Below are positions 1 through 5,595 of a DNA stretch of 5,620 nucleotides, piece after piece. Numbering within the stretch: position 1 is the first letter of the stretch; every line of letters begins with the position of its first letter. Origin of the DNA: an uncultured Gardnerella sp. (GTDB taxonomy: Bacteria > Actinomycetota > Actinomycetes > Actinomycetales > Bifidobacteriaceae); contig CAMUFL010000023.1 in the NCBI GenBank assembly GCA_947088155.1, forward strand, positions 1 through 5,620, given 5' to 3'. The position numbers and the translations under genes are program-made. Under the pieces are notes generated by a model. That model was not told the origin of the DNA, searched no databases, and worked only from the letters and a program-made list of their open reading frames with translations.

Positions 1-81
1 ATAAATACTAATAAAACACTATAAATACTAATAAAACACTATAAATACTAATAAATAACTAATAAATGCTAATAAAACACG
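1..81. repeat. 20-bp tandem repeat with phased A-tracts
   Basis: Four head-to-tail copies of a 20-bp unit, ATAAATACTAATAAAACACT. Copies 1-20 and 21-40 are identical. Copy 41-60 differs at two positions. The last copy (62-81) follows a one-base insertion and differs at two positions. Each unit is itself two related 10-bp halves starting ATAAA, so short A-tracts begin at 3, 13, 23, 33, 43, 53, 64 and 74, close to the helical repeat. TAA triplets occur throughout and the unit length is not a multiple of three, so it is not coding. The array runs off the left edge and its full length is unknown. It may be intrinsically curved DNA or a variable-number repeat upstream of galE. Confidence 0.85.
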
Positions 82-108
82 TAAACCACGCACTAAGAAG
101 TCTCGCGC

Positions 109-171
109 TTGCAAGAATTAACGCTTAAACCAATACTTCAGTTTGACGAGATATAATCTCAATGATTAATA
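109..171 (+). promoter_or_regulatory. Probable galE promoter region
   Basis: A perfect TATAAT lies at 152-157, 39 bases before the galE start codon, which would give a leader of about 33 nt. No good -35 box sits 16-18 bases upstream of it. Two other pairings exist: TTGCAA (109-114) with AATACT (132-137) at 17-bp spacing, and TTGACG (143-148) with ATTAAT (165-170) at 16-bp spacing. The sequence does not decide which is used. The rest of 82-196 shows no gene. Confidence 0.5.
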
Positions 172-182
172 AGGAAAATATT

Positions 183-190
183 AGGAAAGG
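183..190 (+). promoter_or_regulatory. Ribosome binding site of galE
   Basis: AGGAAAGG ends six bases before the ATG at 197, a normal Shine-Dalgarno spacing. It supports that ATG as the start. Confidence 0.75.
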
Positions 191-196
191 TCAAGC

Positions 197-1207
197 ATGA
201 CTGTTCTTGTTACTGGCGGCTGCGGCTACATTGGTGCGCACGTAGTTCACGCCTTACACGAAGCACAGCAGAAAGTCGTCGTCGTTGACGATTTAAGCTA
301 CGGAAAGCCTACACGTATTGAAGGCGCTCGACTTTACGGCATGGATATTGCATCTCCTGACGCTGGCAGAAGACTTGCGCAAATTATGAAGGACGAGAAT
401 GTTGATTCTGTAATTCATTTCGCTGCACGAAAGCAGGTTGGCGAGTCCGTAGAAAAGCCGCTTTGGTATTACCAGCAGAATATTAACGGTATGCTTAATG
501 TTCTTGAAGGCATGAAAGATAGCGGAGTAAAGAAGCTCGTATTCTCGTCTTCTGCAGCAACTTACGGAATTCCGCCTGTTGATGTTGTGCCAGAAGACGT
601 GGTTCCAATGCTGCCAATTAACCCTTATGGCCAAACTAAGCTTTTTGGAGAGTGGATGGCGCGCGCGTGCGAGCACACTTACGGCATTCGCTTCTGCGCA
701 CTGCGCTACTTTAACGTAGCTGGTTGCGGCCCTGTGGAATTAGAAGATCCTGCTATTTTGAACCTGATTCCTATGCTGTTTGAACGTTTGCAGCGCGGAA
801 AAGCTCCTGCTATTTTTGGCGACGACTACCCTACTGCGGATGGCACTTGCATTCGCGACTACATTCACGTTTCGGATTTGGCAGACGCTCACATTGCTGC
901 GCTTAAGTATTTGGATCTTCACGAACGCAAGTATGATGCTTTTAACGTTGGCACAGGCAAGGGCACTTCCGTGCGTGAAATTGTTGACGAAGTGCGAAAA
1001 GTTACGGGATTGCCATTTAAGGAAACTGTGCTGGATCGTAGAGCTGGAGATCCTCCGCAGCTTATTGGTAGCACGAAGCGCATCAACGAAGAAATGGGAT
1101 GGCATGCTCGCTACGACGTGAAGGATATTGTTGAGTCGGCTTGGGCAGCTTGGCAGGCAAATCCTGAACATCATATTGATGTCGATTCTTGGAAGCAGAT
1201 TGATTAG
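197..1207 (+). CDS. galE: UDP-glucose 4-epimerase GalE
   Basis: A cytoplasmic NAD-dependent extended short-chain dehydrogenase that interconverts UDP-galactose and UDP-glucose in the Leloir pathway, feeding galactose into glycolysis and supplying UDP-galactose for glycan synthesis. The 336-residue length is normal. Visible motifs are the N-terminal Rossmann signature TGGCGYIG (6-13), Asp31-Asp32 after the second strand (NAD ribose), FAARKQVGES (75-84), the Ser tract SSSAATYG with catalytic Ser119 (117-124), the Tyr144-xxx-Lys148 pair in NPYGQTK, RYFNVAG (170-176) and DGTCIRDYIHV (215-225). In GDPPQL the residue matching E. coli Tyr299, which limits the sugar pocket, appears to be Leu289, so activity on N-acetylated UDP-sugars is possible (inference). 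The start is fixed by AGGAAAGG six bases upstream. The gene stands alone, faces the exporter operon across two tRNA genes, and ends 19 bases before a strong terminator. Confidence 0.96.
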   Translation: MTVLVTGGCGYIGAHVVHALHEAQQKVVVVDDLSYGKPTRIEGARLYGMDIASPDAGRRLAQIMKDENVDSVIHFAARKQVGESVEKPLWYYQQNINGMLNVLEGMKDSGVKKLVFSSSAATYGIPPVDVVPEDVVPMLPINPYGQTKLFGEWMARACEHTYGIRFCALRYFNVAGCGPVELEDPAILNLIPMLFERLQRGKAPAIFGDDYPTADGTCIRDYIHVSDLADAHIAALKYLDLHERKYDAFNVGTGKGTSVREIVDEVRKVTGLPFKETVLDRRAGDPPQLIGSTKRINEEMGWHARYDVKDIVESAWAAWQANPEHHIDVDSWKQID

Positions 1208-1226
1208 AAGATTTGCTAGATAAAAC

Positions 1227-1259
1227 AAAACGCGCGACAAGAACTGCCGCGCGTTTTTT
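1227..1259 (+). terminator. Bidirectional intrinsic terminator after galE and tRNA-Phe
   Basis: AAAACGCGCG (1227-1236) pairs with CGCGCGTTTT (1248-1257) around an 11-base loop, and six T follow the GC stem on the + strand (1254-1259). It begins 19 bases after the galE stop. Read on the - strand the same hairpin is followed by TTTTGTTTTA, so it can also end transcripts coming through tRNA-Phe, whose 3' end is at 1273. Confidence 0.88.
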
Positions 1260-1272
1260 GTTGTTTTACTTG

Positions 1273-1345
1273 TGGCTCCGAGCGGGATCGATCCGCTGAC
1301 CTAGCGATTTTCAGTCGCTCGCTCTACCAACTGAGCTACAGAGCC
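1273..1345 (-). tRNA. tRNA-Phe (anticodon GAA)
   Basis: A full 73-nt cloverleaf. The acceptor GGCTCTG pairs with CGGAGCC (one T-G wobble). The D-arm is GCTC/GAGC. The anticodon stem AGCGA/TCGCT encloses the loop CTGAAAA, giving anticodon GAA. The variable loop is AGGTC, the T-stem is AGCGG/CCGCT and the discriminator is A. CCA is not encoded (CAA follows), so it must be added after transcription. The T-loop is ATCGATC, with A where almost all bacterial elongator tRNAs have T54; T55, C56 and A58 are kept. The gene lies downstream of tRNA-Asp and a terminator hairpin, with only 9 bases between the T-run and its 5' end. Confidence 0.95.
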
Positions 1346-1354
1346 ATGATGAAT

Positions 1355-1376
1355 AAAAAACCCGGGCGAACCGGGT
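1355..1376 (-). terminator. Intrinsic terminator between tRNA-Asp and tRNA-Phe
   Basis: On the - strand ACCCGG (1376-1371), loop TTCGC, CCGGGT (1365-1360) is followed by five more T (1359-1355). It starts 13 bases after the tRNA-Asp 3' end and stops 9 bases before tRNA-Phe. The form is a good Rho-independent terminator, but its position would also cut off tRNA-Phe, so partial termination or a separate tRNA-Phe promoter is implied. Confidence 0.75.
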
Positions 1377-1389
1377 CTCCTATAAATCG

Positions 1390-1463
1390 CGACCCCGGCC
1401 GGACTTGAACCGGTGACCTCCGCCGTGACAGGGCGGCGCTCTAACCAACTGAGCTACGGGGCC
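1390..1463 (-). tRNA. tRNA-Asp (anticodon GTC)
   Basis: A full 74-nt cloverleaf. The acceptor GGCCCCG pairs with CGGGGTC (G2-T71 wobble). The D-arm is GCTC/GAGC with loop AGTTGGTTA. The anticodon stem CCGCC/GGCGG encloses the loop CTGTCAC, giving GTC. The variable loop is AGGTC, the T-loop is the canonical TTCAAGT, and the discriminator is the G73 expected for tRNA-Asp. The outermost T-stem position is an A49-C65 mismatch; the other four T-stem pairs are G-C. CCA is not encoded. Confidence 0.96.
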
Positions 1464-1495
1464 GTGGCTTTGTTCTCTTGAACAGCCGAGTCACT

Positions 1496-1523
1496 ATCTT
1501 ACAGAATCCTTGGCAAAATGCAA
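1496..1523 (-). promoter_or_regulatory. Possible promoter of tRNA-Asp
   Basis: On the - strand TTGCAT (1523-1518) and TAAGAT (1501-1496) are 16 bp apart. Each matches the sigma-70 type consensus only in part (3/6 and 4/6). Transcription would start near 1489, about 25 bases before mature tRNA-Asp. The 1464-1565 gap between the exporter stop and tRNA-Asp shows no intrinsic terminator, so exporter read-through is the alternative source of the tRNA. Confidence 0.4.
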
Positions 1524-1565
1524 GTGCCGGGCGTGTTCGGCGTGTTGCCGCACAAAATCAACGTA

Positions 1566-3599
1566 TTACTCAAGCTCAATCGCGCCCGTGCAAAGCTGAT
1601 AGTATTCCCCACGCTTAGCCAGCAACTCCTCGTGCGAACCGCGCTCAATTATGCGTCCGTGATCCAAAACCATAATTACATCCGCATTACGAACTGTAGA
1701 AAGCCTGTGCGCAATAACAAACACAGTGCGACCTTCCATAAGCGAATCCATACCGTGCTGCACCAAAGACTCAGTATGCGTGTCAATTGAAGAGGTAGCT
1801 TCGTCCAAAATCAAAACAGGCGGATTTTCAACAGCAACGCGCGCAATAGAAATAAGTTGCTTCTGGCCTTGAGAAAGCCCTTCTGCACCATTTTTAAGCT
1901 GCGTATTGTAACCGTCAGGAAGATTCGAAATAAACGCGTCAGCATGCGCTAATTTAGCAGCTTCTACGCACTCTTCGTCAGTCGCGTCGAGGCGACCGTA
2001 ACGAATATTATCCATAACGCTGCCGGTAAATAAATTCACATCTTGCAAAACTGTGCCAATAGCGTAACGCAAATCCGTTTTGCAAATATCGCGCACGTCA
2101 ATGCCGTCGTACAAAATCTGTCCGTCGTCAATATCGTAAAAACGTGTGAGAAGATTCGCAATCGTAGTTTTTCCAGCGCCAGTAGCACCAACCAAAGCAA
2201 CTTTTTGGCCCGGCTTTGCAAACCAAGTAATATCATGCAAAACCGTCTTATCGTGGTCATACCCGAACACAACATCCGTAAAGCGCACATCTCCTCGAAG
2301 AAGAGTGTAGCGGCCGTCTTTAGAAGTGCGAGCGTCGCGCTTTGCGTGCAAAACCACTTCTTGCGCCATTTCGCTTAATTCCTTAGCGCGCGCAACTGCA
2401 TTAGTGCCATTATCTTGCTTAGCTCGTTTCCAAGCCCAGTAAATATTTGCGCCTTTTTCTTTTTCGTCAACTTCTTGCAAAACATCAAAAGTAGATTCAG
2501 CAGCGAGAGCTTTATCCGATTGCGCCACTCGAACCTTCACCAAACGAACCGTGCCAGAATCCTCCTCCGGACTTTCGTCAAGAAGCTCAAAAATGCGCGA
2601 CGCTCCAGCCAAAGCCATCATAAGCGAATTTAATTGCATCGTAATTTCGCCAATAGGATTAATAAACGCGCGCGAAAGAGTAAGCAAAGCTATAAGAGTT
2701 CCAATAGTCAAAGGACCAGAGTTTGCAAGACCAAAAGTTTGAAAACCTGCAGAAACAGCCCACGCGCCAAGCAAAGCAATAAGCACATAAAGAAGATAAC
2801 TTGCGTTACTAATTACCGGCATAACATTATTTGCGTAAGAATTAGCACTTGCCGAAATTTTTTGCACTTTTTCAACGCAAATATCTAATTTTTTAAGCGC
2901 AACTTCTTCGTGATTGAAAATTTTAATAATTTTACTGCCTGTTGCCGCTTCTTCTACATACTTATTAAGCTCACCCAAAGCGCTCTGGAATTGCTTAAAA
3001 AGACTGCCCGAACGCTTAAGCATGAATCGGACTAAAAATAGAAGCAGCACAGTAAAAACTGCCACAAACGCTGCCACAGGAAGCGAAAGCCACATAATAG
3101 ACACAAAAGCTGCCGTAATAGAAATAAGCGCAGAAAACGAGTCTGGAAAAGCCCACGAAATCGCCTCCCTAAGCACTTCCGTATCGTTAGTGTAGCGGCT
3201 CATAACATCGCCGTAGCCTTGAGAATCAAGGTATTTAAGCGAAAGCTTCTGTTGGTGCTTAAACATAGCGTTACGCAAATCGCGCATAACACTTTCCGAC
3301 ACGTTCGCAACCAACCTGCTCCACAGCCAGCAGCTAAACACGCCAATTACGTAAACGCTTGCCATAAGAATAATCATGCGCACAAGCGGCATCCAATCTG
3401 GATTATGCTTGCCAACAAGCGGAAGAATATACACGTCCACAATGGATTGCAAGAACATTGCGCATGCAGCTTGAACAATAGAACTTACGATAATTGCGGA
3501 TATGATTACGAAAACTTTTGCGCGATAAGCAAGCACGCAGGAAGCGAGTCGTTTTAGAGTTGCCCAGTTGATTGCGTGGGTGTTTTTATTTGTTGCCAT
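1566..3599 (-). CDS. ABC exporter half-transporter, catalytic-site subunit
   Basis: A fused membrane and ATPase domain protein, the second half of a heterodimeric exporter in the cytoplasmic membrane. Numbering is from ATG 3599 (677 residues). Six hydrophobic segments fall near 27-49, 72-94, 147-170, 172-193, 265-286 and 296-315. The ATPase domain has A-loop Tyr447, Walker A GATGAGKT (471-478), Q-loop Gln519, signature LSQGQ (575-579), Walker B VLILDE with Asp599 and catalytic Glu600, and switch His631 in AHRLST. Glu and His make it the hydrolysing subunit, while LSQGQ is the variant seen opposite degenerate sites. An extra charged segment of about 70-90 residues (around 344-434) sits between the two domains. 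An in-frame GTG at 3632 would add 11 residues but lacks a Shine-Dalgarno sequence; ATG 3599 has AGAAGG eight bases upstream. It overlaps the preceding gene's stop by 14 bp. The substrate is unknown; multidrug export is an inference. Confidence 0.93.
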   Translation of the reverse strand: MATNKNTHAINWATLKRLASCVLAYRAKVFVIISAIIVSSIVQAACAMFLQSIVDVYILPLVGKHNPDWMPLVRMIILMASVYVIGVFSCWLWSRLVANVSESVMRDLRNAMFKHQQKLSLKYLDSQGYGDVMSRYTNDTEVLREAISWAFPDSFSALISITAAFVSIMWLSLPVAAFVAVFTVLLLFLVRFMLKRSGSLFKQFQSALGELNKYVEEAATGSKIIKIFNHEEVALKKLDICVEKVQKISASANSYANNVMPVISNASYLLYVLIALLGAWAVSAGFQTFGLANSGPLTIGTLIALLTLSRAFINPIGEITMQLNSLMMALAGASRIFELLDESPEEDSGTVRLVKVRVAQSDKALAAESTFDVLQEVDEKEKGANIYWAWKRAKQDNGTNAVARAKELSEMAQEVVLHAKRDARTSKDGRYTLLRGDVRFTDVVFGYDHDKTVLHDITWFAKPGQKVALVGATGAGKTTIANLLTRFYDIDDGQILYDGIDVRDICKTDLRYAIGTVLQDVNLFTGSVMDNIRYGRLDATDEECVEAAKLAHADAFISNLPDGYNTQLKNGAEGLSQGQKQLISIARVAVENPPVLILDEATSSIDTHTESLVQHGMDSLMEGRTVFVIAHRLSTVRNADVIMVLDHGRIIERGSHEELLAKRGEYYQLCTGAIELE

Positions 3600-5484
3600 T
3601 TTCAACACCTTCTTCCGCAATATTTTCTTCACTTTGCACTCGGCTTTTTGCTTGAGATTCCGCCATATTTTTATAAAGTTCGCAAGAGTTAATTAAGTCG
3701 CTGTGAGAGCCTTGAGCAAGTATGCAGCCGTTTTGCAAAACAACAATAATATCCGCGTGCTCGATTGAAGAAATGCGCTGAGCAACAATAATTTGCGTAG
3801 AATCAGGCATAAACTTTTTCAATCCTTCACGAATTTTAGCATCCGTTTTCATATCAACCGCGCTCATTGAATCGTCGAGGATTAGAATTTTAGGCTTTCT
3901 TAAAAGCGCGCGAGCAATGCACAAACGCTGACGCTGACCGCCGGAAATATTCTTGCCACCCTGCTCAATATGAGTGTTGTAAGCCTCCGGCAAATCGTTA
4001 ATGAACTCGTCTGCGCAAGCAATTTGACATGCCGCGCGCAAATCCTCATCACTGGCATCCTTACTTCCCCAACGAAGATTTTCGGAAATTGTGCTACTAA
4101 ACAGAATATTTTTTTGCAAAACAACGCCAACTTCTTCGCGCAAACTTTGAGGATTGTAATCTAAAATATTTGCGCCACCAACAAAAATCGCACCTTTAGT
4201 TGCATCGTAAAGCCTTGCAATAAGCTGCACAAGACTTGATTTTCCAGAACCAGTTGCGCCCACAATTCCAACAGTTGCTCCTGAAGGAATGCTCAAGTTT
4301 ATATCGTGTAAAATTTCCTGTTCAGATGGAGTATTTTCATCTGTATTACTTGAATTATCTGAATTATCCGACTTCTGATAACGCAACGAAACATGCTCAA
4401 AACGCACAGAAGCATCCGAAAGTTCAGTAAGCGGATTCGAAGAAACAACCTCAGTATTTTTAGATTGCAACACTTTTGCTATTCGATGCATAGAAGCGCG
4501 CGCAGTTACAGACATAACAAAAACTGCAACCAAATTCGCGAGCGCAAACAAAATTTGCAACGCATACACAACCAAAGCCGCAAGATTTCCGGTAGTTAAA
4601 CCAAACGCAGGATTATTTCCGGAAGCAACAATCTCATGCGAAGCCATCCACGCAATAAGCAACATTCCAGCATAAAAGCACAAATTAAACAGCGGAATGC
4701 TGTAATTAAGCACGTATTCAGCATTAAGAAAATGCTGGTAAATCTTGTGCGAAATACGCATAAAACGGCTATTTTCATAGTCGGCGCGCACATAAGACTT
4801 CACAACGCGAATATTATGCAAATTCTCACCAACTTGATTATTCATATCGTCAATCATGCGGTAAATTCGCATAAATCTAGGCGAAACAATCGAAGCACCA
4901 ACAGCACCAATCAAACCAACAATCGGCACAAAGCTAAGAAAAACCCAAGAAATAGCAGGACTAATTGAAAAAGTAAACCACCACGCTGCCGCAATAATCA
5001 CAACGCTACGAACACCTGAACGAATAATCAGCTGGTAAGCAAACTGCACATTCGACACATCACTCGTCATGCGAGTCACAATCGTGCCAGTAGAAAACTT
5101 ATCTAAATCAGAAAAACTTAAAAGCTGCAGCCGCGCAAAAATATTATGACGCAAATTTCTACCAAAACCGGCGCTAGAATGCGCGCAGCAAATACCCGAA
5201 ATAACGCCAGCAATCACGGAAAGCGCTGCAAAAAGAAGAAGCTGCAAACCGTAATACCAAGAAGCGGAATTAGAACGCGCCACAATGCCGAAATCAATAA
5301 GATTCGACATTACTGACGGAACGATTATTTGCATCGGTGCTTCAAAAATAATTGATACGGAAGTAAAAGCACCAAGCAGGCGATAGTTTTTCAAAGAATA
5401 AAGAATGGTGCGTAAGGCGTGAGGAGCACGATCGGCGCGGTTTTTTGATTTCTTCGACGATTTTCGCGTTACTTTCTCCGCCAT
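3586..5484 (-). CDS. ABC exporter half-transporter, degenerate-site subunit
   Basis: A 632-residue membrane plus ATPase fusion, the first gene of the exporter operon. It has a basic N-terminus (1-36), then hydrophobic segments near 37-60, 77-100, 157-174, 178-199, 260-281 and 300-325. The ATPase domain carries A-loop Tyr369, Walker A GATGSGKS (409-416), Q-loop Gln457, signature ISGGQ (513-517), Walker B ILILDD (533-538), D-loop SAVD (541-544) and VAQR (567-570). Asp538 replaces the catalytic Glu and Gln569 replaces the switch His, as in the degenerate subunit of heterodimeric exporters such as TM287, so this is specialisation and not decay. A Ser/Asn/Asp-rich insert (371-388) follows the A-loop, and the C-terminus is Glu-rich. 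AAGGAAGG six bases before ATG 5484 supports the start. An inverted repeat overlaps the leader, suggesting repressor control. The bifidobacterial BbmAB multidrug pair is a comparable case; identity is not established. Confidence 0.93.
   Translation of the reverse strand: MAEKVTRKSSKKSKNRADRAPHALRTILYSLKNYRLLGAFTSVSIIFEAPMQIIVPSVMSNLIDFGIVARSNSASWYYGLQLLLFAALSVIAGVISGICCAHSSAGFGRNLRHNIFARLQLLSFSDLDKFSTGTIVTRMTSDVSNVQFAYQLIIRSGVRSVVIIAAAWWFTFSISPAISWVFLSFVPIVGLIGAVGASIVSPRFMRIYRMIDDMNNQVGENLHNIRVVKSYVRADYENSRFMRISHKIYQHFLNAEYVLNYSIPLFNLCFYAGMLLIAWMASHEIVASGNNPAFGLTTGNLAALVVYALQILFALANLVAVFVMSVTARASMHRIAKVLQSKNTEVVSSNPLTELSDASVRFEHVSLRYQKSDNSDNSSNTDENTPSEQEILHDINLSIPSGATVGIVGATGSGKSSLVQLIARLYDATKGAIFVGGANILDYNPQSLREEVGVVLQKNILFSSTISENLRWGSKDASDEDLRAACQIACADEFINDLPEAYNTHIEQGGKNISGGQRQRLCIARALLRKPKILILDDSMSAVDMKTDAKIREGLKKFMPDSTQIIVAQRISSIEHADIIVVLQNGCILAQGSHSDLINSCELYKNMAESQAKSRVQSEENIAEEGVENGNK
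3606..3612 (-). promoter_or_regulatory. Internal ribosome binding site deciding the second exporter start
   Basis: On the - strand AGAAGG lies inside the last codons of the upstream gene, eight bases before ATG 3599. It favours this ATG over the GTG at 3632 and suits translational coupling, because the upstream stop codon lies just inside the second reading frame (14-bp overlap). Confidence 0.65.
4351..4368 (-). repeat. 9-bp tandem duplication inside the first exporter gene
   Basis: GATAATTCA occurs twice in a row on the - strand (4368-4360 and 4359-4351) and encodes Asp-Asn-Ser twice. The unit is three codons, so copy-number change would keep the frame. It lies in the Ser/Asn/Asp-rich insert after the ATP-binding A-loop. 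Confidence 0.85.
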
Positions 5485-5488
5485 TGCG

Positions 5489-5498
5489 CCCCTTCCTT
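5489..5498 (-). promoter_or_regulatory. Ribosome binding site of the exporter operon
   Basis: AAGGAAGGGG on the - strand ends four bases before ATG 5484, with the AAGGAAGG core six bases away. Its outer bases belong to the left arm of the inverted repeat at 5496-5512, so a bound repressor would cover the leader. Confidence 0.75.
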
Positions 5499-5528
5499 AA
5501 GTGATACTTAAGTTTAATAATATCACTT
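5496..5528. promoter_or_regulatory. Operator-like nested inverted repeats of the exporter operon
   Basis: CTTAAGT-GAT-ACTTAAG (5496-5512) is a perfect 7-bp inverted repeat with a 3-bp centre. In addition AAGTGATA (5499-5506) recurs inverted as TATCACTT (5521-5528), 22 bp or about two helical turns away. The second copy covers the likely -10 element and the first covers the likely transcription start and edge of the Shine-Dalgarno site. This is the arrangement of a dimeric repressor such as a MarR, PadR or TetR protein, but no regulator gene is in the window. Confidence 0.65.
5517..5525 (-). promoter_or_regulatory. Extended -10 promoter of the exporter operon
   Basis: TGATATTAT on the - strand fits the extended -10 form TGnTATAAT with one mismatch in the hexamer. 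No convincing -35 box lies at the proper distance, which extended -10 promoters tolerate. Transcription would start near 5510, giving a leader of about 26 nt. Confidence 0.55.
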
Positions 5529-5566
5529 CTCAAATTTTAACTATTGAGCATGGAAATATTCCCGCA

Positions 5567-5595
5567 TTGAGTTACTTCATTACCAAATGCATAAA
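5567..5595 (+). promoter_or_regulatory. Possible divergent promoter toward the right edge
   Basis: TTGAGT (5567-5572) and CATAAA (5590-5595) are 17 bp apart, each a 4/6 match. A perfect TTGACA also lies at 5607-5612 on the + strand, with its possible -10 beyond the window. Either could serve a gene outside the window. No coding region is supported in 5485-5620. Confidence 0.3.

Noticed and set aside
1..81. CRISPR array or plasmid-type iterons
   Set aside because: The copies are directly adjacent with no unique spacers, the unit is only 20 bp, and no cas or rep gene is visible. A simple tandem repeat explains it better.
740..1240. 166-residue open frame on the - strand inside galE
   Set aside because: It lies opposite strongly conserved GalE sequence, has no ribosome binding site I could support, and its translation resembles no family I know. 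It is a shadow.
1273..1463. tRNA genes as an integration site for a mobile element
   Set aside because: I saw no integrase, no repeat of a tRNA 3' end elsewhere in the window, and both neighbours are ordinary chromosomal genes.
1538..1550. Hairpin CGGC-GTGTT-GCCG as a terminator for the exporter operon
   Set aside because: The stem is only four pairs and no T-run follows on the - strand.
1518..1790. 90-residue + strand frame beginning in the tRNA-exporter gap
   Set aside because: Most of it is antisense to the end of the ATPase domain, and its first bases overlap the likely tRNA promoter. No supporting signal.
3219..3557. 112-residue open frame on the + strand, and similar + strand frames at 2043-2378 and 4636-4968
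   Set aside because: They are antisense to the two ABC genes and rich in Asn, His, Arg and Lys, as expected from the complement of hydrophobic coding sequence. The ABC motifs fix the real frame.
3586..5484. First exporter gene as a decaying pseudogene because it lacks the catalytic Glu and switch His
   Set aside because: The frame is intact at full length, all other ATPase motifs are present, and these exact substitutions are the known pattern of the degenerate half of heterodimeric exporters.
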